NCBI RefSeq assembly: GCF_050948175.1
Contig: NW_027490125.1
Coordinates: 1,178,001 to 1,242,000, forward strand
Reading direction: 5' to 3'
From: Xylocopa sonorina
Lineage: Eukaryota > Arthropoda > Insecta > Hymenoptera > Apidae
Length of the DNA stretch: 64,000 bases
This document shows, in pieces, positions 10,958 to 22,490 of the stretch. The notes below the pieces were generated by a model. It was not told the origin of the DNA and ran no database searches. It saw only the letters and a program-made list of their open reading frames with translations. The position numbers and the translations under genes are program-made. Within the stretch, counting starts at the first letter, position 1; every line of letters starts with the position of its first letter.

Positions 10958-11229
10958 ACAGAGTTAAATTTAATATTATGATGTTTATTATTTTACTTAT
11001 AGTATATTTGTTTTTCTGGAATTTTGGCAAAAAACAATGTTCACGATGTCGACAGATGAATATACTTGCCTTAGAATTACAAGAGCCAACAATTTCGAAA
11101 GTAGAATATTACTTTACTTCGCTAACCGAATCATTGCAAACGTTAAGTAAAGTGCGTGCCTTTCAAAAGAGTCAGATGCAAATTACGATACAACGTTTCC
11201 AAGAAATGGTACGTGCCACTGTTTTTTAA
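10930..11229 (+). CDS. Hypothetical 99-aa single-pass membrane ORF (weak)
   Basis: The frame encodes a short charged N terminus, one strongly hydrophobic segment at about residues 16-32 (ending LIVYLFFW), then Lys-Lys and a Cys-Ser-Arg-Cys pair. A polar C-terminal half follows, with heptad-like Leu spacing (TSLTESLQTLSKVRAF) that may be helical. No signal-peptide cleavage site or known domain is evident. A GTACGT at 11210-11215, inside the last codons, resembles a splice donor, so the true product could continue elsewhere. The corresponding frame in copy A2 has two stop codons, so function is not required of both copies. I do not recognise the protein. It may be a relic of a gene captured by the island. 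Confidence 0.25.
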   Translation: MDLSNKATMNRVKFNIMMFIILLIVYLFFWNFGKKQCSRCRQMNILALELQEPTISKVEYYFTSLTESLQTLSKVRAFQKSQMQITIQRFQEMVRATVF

Positions 11230-13200
11230 TTTCCGTTTATTTAATCAAAGGAAATTTAATTGAAATATCCGCAAAATTTGAGGACGAAAAGTTATTGTAA
11301 TTTTACGCAACATATATGATGGTGATAAAGGATAAGTATACGGAACTGAAAATGGAAAGTAGCAAGCAGAAAAAGAAACTGATGGAGCCACAAAGTAGAT
11401 TGATACATCCGTCAAATGATGATTCTAGGTTAATAAAATCTGTTAATTAAAGAACTATTGCAAAAATCAAGTATAATCAATATTACTTCTGCTCAAAGGC
11501 TATAATAGAATTGGACCGAAATGGGTACAAAACAGGCAATTATATCTATACGTTCTATTCTATGCAAAGGCAAATATTTCAAAGAGAAAAGATGTGTTAC
11601 TTACAAATTACTTATGTTCCTGGATATCTCACTAATTTAGGCTTCTTGTCTTACAGAACTTATCATTCATGTAACATGTAAAGGGGTCGAAGAATAGTAA
11701 AAGATTTTTATATTTCATAGCCTCACTTGATACGTCGATTGGATCACGTAAAATATCGGACATTAATTGCATCTACATCTTCAGACCTTAAATATATAAT
11801 TGCAACAACATATTTAATAGCGTTTTAATAACATTTTTCTAATTGTTTATATCTATGTCTAATAAATATATATTAATCGAATAAGTTGCTTTACCAAAGA
11901 ATAGAAGTATCTGAGGCTTACAAATCGGAGCATTACATAACAAACGTGCATCACATATATAATATTAGATGTAACAAAAGATGAAGACCAAAAAGATCGT
12001 ACATAAGTTGAATCCACAATGCGGTCATAGAGATACAGAAACGGCAAAGATTCCAAACAATAATTTAAAAAATTCAAAAAGGGGGGAGTGAAAATCCATC
12101 TCCTTGACGATGATAAGGAACAAGTCTGCCTCATGCACTACAATATCCCAAACAGCCAGCGATTGGCACGCCAATGACAACGGATGGAACGAATTCCGTG
12201 ACAGAACTGTGCTAACAAAGTGCTCCTACTCAGCTTTCGAAATGGCATACTGTTAGTACTGGGGCGGTATTCGTATCACGGCACTATTAAAGCACCGAGA
12301 TATAGCACACGGGCTACACGGCCGTGACAATGACACTATCAGCTCACCATAGCTACACGCGGGGTTGTGGCGTAGGCTGACATTTACTAATGGGGAAGCT
12401 GTTTCCATAAAAATTATAAGCAAATATGAAAAATGACTAAACTGTGCAATTTATTTATTATGATTCCAATATAGATACACCGGCACAAAACAAAGATATA
12501 AGAACTCGATTTTATTATTTTCTATAAACTAGCTCGATAGGGCGATTTTTTCCATAAAGTCGATAATTACTTTGTCATAAAAATATATACACTTATTTTA
12601 TATATATTTTCTTCAATTTATTGTTACAAATTCATGCAATTGAGGGTTACATTAAATACGATGACAGCATGTTATTTCAAAAATTACACAAGGCGAAGTT
12701 AGGGACGCAACAGCATGAATTTTTATTTTATAAGTAATATTTTTTTTATAAATAATATTTTTAGTCTATGTTGGATTGAAAGAAATATACACGACTCGCT
12801 CAATAACAATAAATATATGAAAACGACCATCAAAATGTCTATCAATACTCATATGCTGAACATCTACTGACATCTAACGGTTCTAATTTGTATGAAAGCA
12901 CAGGTTCCCCATTGCCAAATGTGATCCTGCGTCATTGCTGAGGAGATTCATGAATGGAGCGATGATACGCGTGTCACCATGGTGCTGGTTCTGCGCGATT
13001 CGCTTGTCTAGAACGTGCTGGTAACACGTTCTGGCATTTTAGTCAACGAATCCGGTCACAGATGACTACGAATCAGTTGACACTCCTCGGAGGTGGCAAT
13101 ATAGTGCCGGCATGGTGTCGCTACCATCTTGCGGTTTGTTATCTGGGATGCTTTTTAGTGCATTATTCGGAATTGAATTTGAACACATAGCTACTTATTC
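11230..13200. other. AT-rich non-coding stretch of copy A1
   Basis: Nothing recognisable as a gene. A 91-aa minus-strand frame (11859-12134) is shortened to 64 aa in copy A2 and has no domain, so it is taken as chance. Two more GC-balanced patches, roughly 12120-12400 and 12890-13150, are separated by AT-rich DNA. They match copy A2 closely but show no recognisable transposase or RNA. Confidence 0.55.
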
Positions 13201-13674
13201 GCAAATTTGTATGTACTGTGACGTGGTGAAGACAAAAGGCTCGCTCACCCCCTCCCCCCTGCTTCGGTTAGACTAGCTGGCTGATCACCACCCATGCGAG
13301 AAGCGCGACACGGACCATCGCGATAGCTGTATTTGCGAGGAGCGTAAAATACACAATGGTAGAACCTTCCCCCCCCCCCCCCCCCCTCCCGACCGTTTCT
13401 CTCTCTCCGTTCTACGGATTAGACTGGCGAGCTGATGGAAGAAGCGACCCATAAGACGCCTCTTCGGCGGATAATAAGACCGCAGGTTCGCGGAAAGGCT
13501 GTGCGCCGAGGTAGCGTGACAGGCTCGACGGTGGAGGAGTCGGGAAGTGAGCAAGAAGAGACACTGAAGCCCGAAGGATAGGATCCAGAGCTCTGCACCG
13601 ATAAGACAGCTGCCATAGTCCATGGAGACAAACAGGATGGTTCTCGGTTGTGAGAAGGACCTATACCCTTCCCC
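13201..13674. repeat. C-rich right end of A1 with poly-C tract and internal repeat
   Basis: An 18-base C run lies at 13369-13386, with shorter C runs at 13248-13259. Similar motifs (GGTTAGACTAGC at 13266 and GGATTAGACTGGC at 13416) follow the two C-rich stretches 150 bp apart, suggesting an old tandem duplication. The GC-rich sequence opens shadow ORFs on the minus strand (13285-13623, 13419-13706) that encode poly-Gly from the C run and run into satellite. These are not credible genes. Confidence 0.6.
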
Positions 13675-16600
13675 ATTAGAACTCTATTGCTTCGATACGT
13701 AGACATCTGGAAACGCTATTCCCTAGCAAGGAAGTGTTGCATTTACATTCTTTTGACGTGTAGACGAGAATACATGACACTTCGCAATGAATATTATATC
13801 TTATCATGAAAAATAGAAATGAGATGCGATATCGCGTTTTAAGAAGCATTAGAAATTTATTGCTTCGATACGTAGACATCTGCAAACGCTATTTCCTAGC
13901 AAGCAATAGTCGCATTTACATTCTTTTGAAGTGAATACGAGGTATACATGACACTTCGCAATGAATATTATATCTTATCACGAAACATGTAAATGAGATG
14001 TGATATCGCGATTTAAGTAGCATTAGAACGCTATTGCTACGATACGTAGACATCTGCAAACGCTATGCCCTAGCAAGGAGTAGACGCATCTACATTCTTA
14101 TGATGTGAATACGAGGTATACATGACACTTCGCAATGAATATTATATCTTATCACGAAACATATAAATGAGATGTGATATCGCGATTTAAGTAGCATTAG
14201 AACGCTATTGCTACGATACGTAGACATCTGCAAACGCTATTTCCGAGCAAGGAAGATTCGCATTTACATTCATTTGAAGTGAATACGAGGTATACATGAC
14301 ACTTCGCAATGAGCATTATATCTTATCATGTAACATAAAAGTGAGATGCGATATCGCGTCTTAAGAAGCATTAGAACCCTATTACCTCGACACGTAGACA
14401 TCTGCAGACGCTATTTCCTAGCATGGAAGTGTCGCATTTACATTCTTTTGAAGTGAATACGAGGTATACATGACACTTCGCAATGAATATTATATCTTAT
14501 CATGAAACATAGATGTGAGATGCAATATCGCGTTTTAAGAAGCATTAGAACTCTATTGCCACGATACGTAGACATCTGCAAACGCTATTTCCTGGCATGG
14601 AAGTGTTGCATTAAATTCTTGTGTAGTGAAATCGAGGTATACATGACACTTCGCAATGAATATTATATCTCATCATGAAACATAGACGAGAGACGCGATA
14701 TCGCGTTTTAAGAAGCATTAGAACTCTATTGCTACGATACGTAGACATCTGCAAACGCTATTTCCTAGAATGGAAGGGTCGCAATTACATTCTTTTGACG
14801 TGAATACGAGGTATACATAACACTCCATAATGAATAATATTTCTTATCATGAAACATAGAAGTGAGATGTGATATCGCGTTTTAAGAATCATTAGATCTC
14901 TATTGTTTCGACACGTAGTCATCTGGAAACGCAATTTCCTAGCAAGGAAGTATCGCATTTACATTCTGTTGAAGATAATACGAGGTATACATAACACTTC
15001 GCAATGAATATTATATCTTATATCGAAACATAGAAGTGAGACGCGATATTGCGATTAAAGAAGCACTAGAACTCTATTGCTACGATGTGTAGACATCTGC
15101 AAATGTTATTTCCTAGCAAGGAAGTGTCACATTTACATTCTTTTGAAGTGAATACGAGGTATACATAACACTCCACAATGAATATTATATCTTATCACGA
15201 AACATAGAAATGAAATGCGACATCTCGTTTCAAGTAGCATTAGAACTCTATTGCTACGATACGTAGACATCTGCAAACGCTATTTCCTAGAATAGAAGTG
15301 TCGCATTTACATTCTTTTGAAGAGAATGCGAGATATACATGACACTTCGCAATGGATATTATATCTCATCATGAAACATAGAAGTGAGATGCGATATCCC
15401 GTTCTAAGAAGCATTAGAACCCTATTGCTACGATACGTAGACATCTCCAAACGCTATTTCCTAGCATGGAAGGGTCGCAGTTACATTCTTTTGACGTGAA
15501 TACGAGGTATATATAACACTCCATAATGAATAATATTTCTTATCATGAAACATAGAAGTGAGATGTGATATCGCGTTTTAAGGATCATTAGAACTCTATT
15601 GCCACGATACCGCGAACTCTATTGCTTCGATACGTAGAGATGAGCAAACGCTATTGCCTAGCAAGGAAGTGTCGCATATGCATTCATTTGAAGTGTATGC
15701 GAGATATAAGTGACACATCGCAATGAATATTATATCTTATCATGGAACATAGATGTGAGATGCGATATCGCGATTTAACAAGAATTAGAACTCCATTGCT
15801 ACGATACGTAGACATCTGCAAAGGCTATTTCCTAGCATGGAAGTGTCGCATTTACATTCATTTGAAGTGAGTACGAGGTATACATTTCTCTTCGCAATGA
15901 ATATCATATCTTATAATGAAGCATAGAAATGAGATGCAATATCGCGTATTGAGTAGCATTAGAACTCTATTGCTACGATACGTAGACATCTGCAAACGCT
16001 ATTTCCTAGCATGAAAGTGTCGTACTTACATTCTTTTGAAGTGAATACGAGGTATACATGACACTTCGCAATGAATATTATATCTTATCATGAAACATAG
16101 AAGAGAGATGCGATATCGCGTTTTATGAAGCATTAGAACCCTATGGCCTCGATGCGATGACATCTGCAAACGCTATTCCCTAGCATGAAAGAGTCGCACT
16201 TACATTCTTTTGAAGTGAATACCAGGTATACATGACACTTCGCAATGAATATTATATCTTATCACGGAACATAGAAATGAGATGCGATATCGCGATTTAA
16301 GTAGCATTTGAAATCTATTGCTACGATACGTAGACATCTGAATACGCTATTTCCTAGCAAGGAAGTGTCGCATTTACATTCTTTTGAATTGAATACGAGG
16401 TGTACATGACACCTGGCAATGAATATTATAACTTATCACAAAACATAGAAATGAGATGCGATATCGCGATTTAAGTAGTATTAGAACTCTATTGCTACGG
16501 TACGTAGACATCTGAATACGCTATTGCCCAGCAAGGAATATTCGCATCTACATTCTTTTGAAGTGAATACGAGGTTTACATGACACTCCGCAATGAATAC

Positions 16601-19600
16601 TATATCTTATCATGAATCATATAAGTGAGATGCGATATCGCGTTTTAAGAAGCATTAGAACCTTATTGCCTCGACACGTAGACATCTGCAGACGCTATTT
16701 CCTAGCATGGAAGTGTCGCATTTACATTCTTTTGAAGTGAATACGAGGTATACATGACACTTCGCAATGAATATTATATCTTATCATGAAACATAGATGT
16801 GAGATGCAATATCGCGTTTTAAGAAGCATTAGAACTCTATTGTCACGATACGTAGACATCTGCAAACGCTATTTCCTGGCATGGAAGTGTTGCATTAAAT
16901 TCTTGTGTAGTGAAATCGAGGTATACATGACACTTCGCAATGAATATTATATCTCATCATGAAACATAGACGAGAGACGCGATATCGCGTTTTAAGAAGC
17001 ATTAGAACTCTATTGCTACGATACGTAGACATCTGCAAACGCTATTTCCTAGAATGGAAGGGTCGCAGTTACATTCTTTTGACGTGAATACGAGGTATAC
17101 ATAACACTCCATAATGAATAATATTTCTTATCATGAAACATAGAAGTGAGATGTGATATCGCGTTTTAAGAATCATTAGATCTCTATTGTTTCGACACGT
17201 AGTCATCTGGAAACGCAATTTCCTAGCAAGGAAGTATCGCATTTACATTCTGTTGAAGATAATACGAGGTATACATAACACTTCGCAATGAATATTATAT
17301 CTTATATCGAAACATAGAAGTGAGACGCGATATTGCGATTAAAGAAGCACTAGAACTCTACTGCTACGATGTGTAGACATCTGCAAATGTTATTTCCTAG
17401 CAAGGAAGTGTCGCATTTACATTCTTTTGAAGTGAATACGAGGTATACATAACACTCCACAATGAATATTATATCTTATCACGAAACATAGAAATGAAAT
17501 GCGACATCTCGTTTCAAGTAGCATTAGAACTCTATTGCTACGATACGTAGACATCTGCAAACGCTATTTCCTAGAATAGAAGTGTCGCATTTACATTCTT
17601 TTGAAGAGAATGCGAGATATACATGACACTTCGCAATGGATATTATATCTCATCATGAAACATAGAAGTGAGATGCGATATCCCGTTCTAAGAAGCATTA
17701 GAACTCTATTGCTACGATACGTAGACATCTGCAAACGCTATTTCCTAGCATGGAAGGGTCGCAGTTACATTCTTTTGACGTGAATACGAGGTATACATAA
17801 CACTCCATAATGAATAATATTTCTTATCATGAAACATAGAAGTGAGATGTGATATCGCGTTTTAAGAATCATTAGAACTCTATTGCCACGATACCGCGAA
17901 CTCTATTGCTTCGATACGTAGAGATGAGCAAACGCTATTGCCTAGCAAGGAAGTGTCGCATATGCATTCATTTGAAGTGTATGCGAGATATAAGTGACAC
18001 ATCGCAATGAATATTATATCTTATCATGGAACATAGATGTGAGATGCGATATCGCGATTTAACAAGAATTAGAACTCCATTGCTACGATACGTAGACATC
18101 TGCAAAGGCTATTTCCTAGCATGGAAGTGTCGCATTTACATTCATTTGAAGTGAGTACGAGGTATACATTTCTCTTCGCAATGAATATCATATCTTATAA
18201 TGAAGCATAGAAATGAGATGCGATATCGCGTTTTGAGAAGCATTAGAACCCTATTGCTACGATAAGTAGACATATGCAAACGCTATTTCCTAGCAAGGAA
18301 GTGTCGCATTTACACACTTTTGAAGTGAGTACGAGGTATAAGTGACACATCGCAATGAATATTGTATCTTATCATGAAACATAGAAATGGTATGCGACAC
18401 CTCGTTTTAAGAAGCATTAGGACTATATTGCTACGATACGTGGACATCTGCAAACGCTATTTCCTAGGAAGGAAGTGTCGCATTTACATTCTTTGGAAGT
18501 GAGTCCGACGTATACATGACAATTCGCAATGAATATTATATCTTATCACGAAACATAGAAATGATATGCGATATCCCGCTTTAAGAAGCTTAAAACTCTA
18601 TTGCTTCGATACGTAGAGATGAGCAAACGCTATTGCCTAGCAAGGAAGTGTCGCATATACATTCATTTGAAGTGTATGCGAGATATAAGTGACACATCGC
18701 AATGAATATTATATCTTATCATGGAACATAGATGTGAGATGCGATATCGCGATTTAACAAGAATTAGAACTCCATTGCTACGATACGTAGACATCTGCAA
18801 AGGCTATTTCCTAGCATGGAAGTGTCGCATTTACATTCATTTGAAGTGAGTACGAGGTATACATTTCTCTTCGCAATGAATATCATATCTTATAATGAAG
18901 CATAGAAATGAGATGCGATATCGCGTTTTGAGAAGCATTAGAACCCTATTGCTACGATAAGTAGACATATGCAAACGCTATTTCCTAGCATGGAAGTTAC
19001 GCAATTTACATTCATTTGAAGTGAATAAGAGGTATACGTGACACTTCGCAATGTATATTATATCTTACAATGAAACATAGAAATGATATGCCATATCGCG
19101 TTATAAGAAGCATTAGAACCGTATTTCTTTGATACGTAGACATCTGCAAACGCTATTTCCTGGCAAGGAAGTGTCGCATTTACACTCTTTTGAAGTGAAT
19201 AGGAGGTATACATGACACTTCGCAGTGAACATTATATCTTATCATGAAACATAGAAGTGAGATGCGATATCGCGTTTTAAGAGGCATTAGAACACTATTG
19301 CTACGATACGTAGACATCTGCAAACGCTATTTCCTAGCATGGAAGTGTCGCATTTACATTCTTTTGAAGTGAATACGAAGTATACGTGACACTTCGCAAT
19401 GAGTATTACATCTTATCATGAAACATAGAAGTGAGATGCGATATCGCGTTTTAAGCAGCATTAGTACTCTATTTCTGTGATACGTAGACATCTGGAAACA
19501 ATATTTCCTAGCAAGGAAGTGTCGCGTTTAATTTCTTGTGAAGTGAAATCGAGGTATACATGACATTTCGCAGTGAATATTATGTCTTATCATGAAACAT

Positions 19601-20944
19601 AGGAATGAGATGCGATATCGCGTTTTGAGAAGCATTAGATCTCTATTGCTAATATGCGTTTGACATCTGCAAATTCTATTTCCTGGCAAGGAAATAACGC
19701 ACTTACATTCCATTGAAGTGAATACGAGGTATACATGACACTTCGCAATGAGTATTATATCTTATATTGAAACATAGGAATGAGATGCGATATTGCGTTT
19801 TGAGAAGCATTAGAACTCTATTGCTACGATACGTAGACATCTGCAAACAATATTTCCATGCAAGGAAGTGTCGCATTTACATTCCTTCGAAGTGAATACG
19901 AGGTATACATGACACTTCGCAATGAATATTATCCCTTATCACGAAACATAGAAATGAGATTCGATATCGAGATTTAAAAAGCACTAGAACTCTATTGCTA
20001 CAATACGTAGACATCTGCAAACAATATTTCCTAGCATGGAAGTGTCGCATTTACATCCTTTTGAAGTGAATACGAGGTATACATGACACTTCGCATTAAA
20101 TATTATATTTTATCATGAAACATAGAAGTGAGATGCGATATCGCGTTTTAAGAAGCGTTAGAACTCTATTGCTATTATACGTAGACATCTGCAAACGCTA
20201 TTTCCTAGCATGGAAGTGTCGCATTTACATTCTTTTGAAGTGAATACGAAGTATACATGACACTTCGCAATGAGTATTATATCTTATAATGAAACATAGG
20301 AATGAGATGCGATATCGCGTTTTGAGAAGCATTAGATCTATATTGCTAATATACGTAGACATCTGCAAACTCTATTTCCTAGCAAGGAAATGTCGCACTT
20401 ACATTCCATTGAAGTGAATACGAGGTGTACATGACACTTTGCAATGAATATTATATCTTATCATGAATCATAGAAATGAGATGCGATATCGCGATTTAAA
20501 AAGCATTAGAACTCTATTGCTACGACACGTAGACATCTGCAAACGCTATTTAATAGCAAGGAAGTGTCGCATTTGATTTCGTTTGAAGTGTAGACTAGGA
20601 GTAACTACTTCGTAACGAATCTTATATCTTATCATGAGGCATAGAAATGGGACGCGATATCGCGTTTTAAGAAGCATTAGAACTCTATTGCTTCGATACG
20701 TAGACATCTGGAAACGTAATTTCCTAGAAAGGAAGTGTCGCATTTACATTCTCTTGAGAGGAATACGATGTATACATGACACTTCGCAATGCATATTATA
20801 TCTTATGATGAAACATAGAAATGAGATGCGATATGGCGATTCAAGAAGCATTAGAACTCTATTTCTTCGATACCTAGATATCTGCAAACCTTATTTCCTA
20901 GGAAGGAAGTGTCGCAGTTACATTCTTTTGAAGTGAATACGAGG
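13675..20944 (-). repeat. 174-bp satellite array, reverse orientation
   Basis: About 42 monomers read as the reverse complement of the first block: GCTACGATACGTAGACATC, then GCAAACGCTATTTCCTAGC, then GTCGCATTTACATTC. All are subfamily B type, related to 7262-8380 rather than to 1-7261. The first monomer (to about 13800) is nearly the same as the one following copy A2, so the island duplication included adjacent satellite. The block contains the 2284-bp higher-order duplication listed separately. Confidence 0.96.
14390..18985 (-). repeat. 2284-bp higher-order repeat (13 monomers + 22 bp)
   Basis: Segment 14390 to about 15940 recurs at 16674 to about 18225 with few differences; for example CACTCCATAATG is at 14821 and again at 17105. 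The spacing of 2284 bp equals 13 x 174 plus 22. The extra 22 bp is a partial monomer duplication in which ACTCTATTGC occurs twice in quick succession (about 15610-15631), present in both copies (about 17894-17915). A third partial copy covers about 18600-18985. The indel therefore predates the duplication and serves as a tag for it. Confidence 0.85.
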
Positions 20945-21532
20945 TGTCACGTCCGGCGAAACTATTTTCCGTTGCTCCGGATGCTTTACAACACGAGCCT
21001 ATTTTTCGGTGATTCGGTCCGCGGGAACGCGTTAAGACCGTGTCCGGCAATTTCGGCTGACGCAATACTAGCGAAAACACTCGCGATAATAAGGGAATGA
21101 CCCTACCTTTCGATGACTTCTCTCTCGATTTGTACGTAGAAACGGCGTGGAGGATCGTTCGCTGGGATCGTAGCGGATTTCGTTGTGTTGGGTGCTACGG
21201 AAATCTCGATCAGTCGCCAGCGAAGAGGAGGACGGCGGTCGGAATTCAGCGATGATGCTGAATGTGGCAGAATCGGCGTGATGCGTCGTGGTGTCTGGAT
21301 CGGAAGCGTCGACGGTCGCTTCGGAAAGCGGCGTCTGGGCTGGTGCGAAGGCAGGTCGCTGGTATACGAGGACTCTCGGAACGCCCTCCAAATATTCACG
21401 CACATGTGATCGTATGAAATTCTTCCTACTCGCACATCGCGTTCTTCGCAAACCGGAAGCACGATTCATTCACCAGGTTTTTCTGTACTTTCGACTAAGA
21501 TCTGAAGGATAGGCGGCGGTCTCAACGTCACA
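20945..21532. mobile_element. LTR-like block B, 588 bp (TGTCACGTCC...ACGTCACA)
   Basis: GC-rich unique DNA begins abruptly in a satellite monomer with TGTCACGTCC. A TG...CA block can be drawn ending with CAACGTCACA. The block 43809-44169 has the same kind of ends (TGTCATGTCC...TGACGTCACA), and both contain TACCTTTCGATG (21104-21115 and 43945-43956). They are plausibly diverged LTRs of one family. Both ends are nearly complementary (TGTSACGT type), so the element strand cannot be fixed from the ends. The several overlapping ORFs here (21068-21469 minus, 21185-21409 plus) are on both strands and look like GC-rich shadows. No pol motif is visible. Confidence 0.45.
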
Positions 21533-22280
21533 AAGCCGATTTCTATACTCCTTCAATTTGATGAAGAGCAACCCCAGTTGCATGGAATAACCCGTGGAAG
21601 AATTCGTAGTTAAATGTAATGTTAAAAGTAGAACTAGTATTGTAAACACTTGATAAAATTAATGGATGTGGAGATAGTAGACTTGGTAAAAGAACTTGTA
21701 CTTGGATATAGTAAAAGTAAAAATAAAATATATTCTAGGTTTAAAGTATACAAGAACTGCAATTATTCTAAGACTAAGACTAAGTTAAAATGGAAATAGA
21801 AATACGATGCCTGAACCCCACATTGAGGTGGCTAACGATCTAGAACTAGAGGTTTCGACTCCTCGGTAGGAGATCTCGAGTCAGAGTGTGTGCTCTGGAG
21901 ACGCGTCTCTGACCTCCTCGGTTCGCGGGGCGCTACGGTCGCGGAGGCTCGTGGTAGAGAGATCGCGGTCCCGCGAGTGGGGGACACGCGTCTCGAGGCG
22001 GAGAGCGCGCGCTTCAGCGAGTGGGGACTCGCGGCTCGTGGTGGGGCTAGCGGCGTATGCCGCTGGCCGGACGCATCTTACTTAGTGTAACTTAGATCTA
22101 GGAATTCTTATATATGCGTCATGATATGGTATGCATGTCCTAGCTTAGAAGTAATATATAGGTTCTAGCAGATCCTGTTCCCGGAATTGGAAAAGGCCCC
22201 ATTCAGGTGATGGGCGGCGGCTACGTCTTCCTGCAGGACGGAATCCTCGGTGCGAGGGAGATAGGGCTGCCCGTCCTTGG
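21533..22280. other. Mixed AT-rich then GC-rich unique DNA of island B
   Basis: About 21533-21830 is AT-rich, with simple motifs such as AAGACTAAGACTAAG. About 21830-22085 is strongly GC-rich with repeated CGCGAGTGGGG and GGACTCGCGGCTCG-like words, and overlapping short ORFs in two frames (21888-22085, 21890-22090) without recognisable domains. The remainder is unremarkable. It could be the internal region of the LTR element in block B or another nested insertion; I cannot classify it. Confidence 0.45.
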
Positions 22281-22392
22281 TGCGGGCGAGACAGGTATAC
22301 TCGGTGGTGCGAGTGATACACTGGTGCCCGGTACGAGCGAGACAGGTATACTCAGCGGTGCGAGTGAAACAGCGGAACTCGGTATGAGTTAG
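22281..22392 (+). repeat. 51-bp minisatellite, about two imperfect units
   Basis: GAGACAGGTATACTC occurs at 22288 and 22339, a 51-bp period, with related GGTGCGAG words before and after. Because 51 is 17 codons, frames stay open on both strands (22207-22392 plus, 22165-22419 minus). The plus frame repeats SETGILSGASET-like words, but there is no evidence that it is translated. Confidence 0.65.
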
Positions 22393-22490
22393 CGCGTGCA
22401 GGTATGCGCGCGCGAACACTTATAGTTGCTGGTTCTGCAGGCGAGTTTGGCTGGTTGCATGCGTCCAGCGGTTGATGCTGGGGGGTGCGA
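22393..22490. other. Right edge of island B
   Basis: GC-rich unique DNA ending in GGGGGTGCGAGG, after which forward satellite starts at GTTCCTTTCTAGGAAATTACG. No target-site duplication is seen against the left edge at 20944, as expected if the two edges are on differently oriented satellite. Confidence 0.5.

Larger units (their letters stand above)
9105..13674 (+). mobile_element. 4.57-kb island unit, copy A1 (unclassified, LTR-like left end)
   Basis: This unique-looking block matches 36893-41465 over its whole length. Landmarks keep an offset of 27787-27791 bp between copies (for example 9329 to 37116, and 13675 to 41466), so indels are few. By eye the copies differ at a few positions per hundred. 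The left 225 bp resemble the 3' part of an LTR plus a primer-binding site. The middle 3.9 kb is AT-rich with only small ORFs. The right 450 bp is GC-rich with poly-C runs. I see no reverse transcriptase, transposase or integrase. It could be a non-autonomous LTR element, a deletion derivative, or a piece of ordinary genome carried along by segmental duplication. Satellite lies on both sides, forward to the left (beyond the LTR remnant) and reverse to the right. Confidence 0.8.

Noticed and set aside
11859..12134. 91-aa minus-strand protein
   Set aside because: The copy in A2 stops at 64 aa, the sequence is AT-rich, and there is no recognisable domain, so a chance ORF is likelier.
13285..13623. 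112-aa Gly-rich protein on the minus strand (and 41019-41414 in A2)
   Set aside because: The poly-Gly is translation of a C homopolymer whose length differs between copies, and an overlapping frame (13419-13706) is equally open.
9105..13674. DNA transposon with terminal inverted repeats
   Set aside because: Left and right ends of the A unit are not inverted copies of one another and no target-site duplication or transposase motif is seen.
21068..21469. 133-aa and 119-aa minus-strand proteins in block B
   Set aside because: They overlap each other and plus-strand ORFs in a GC-rich LTR-like block, without motifs.
21888..22090. Arg/Ala-rich ORFs in GC-rich part of island B
   Set aside because: Two frames are open at once, which is typical of GC-rich stop-poor DNA. 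No domain.
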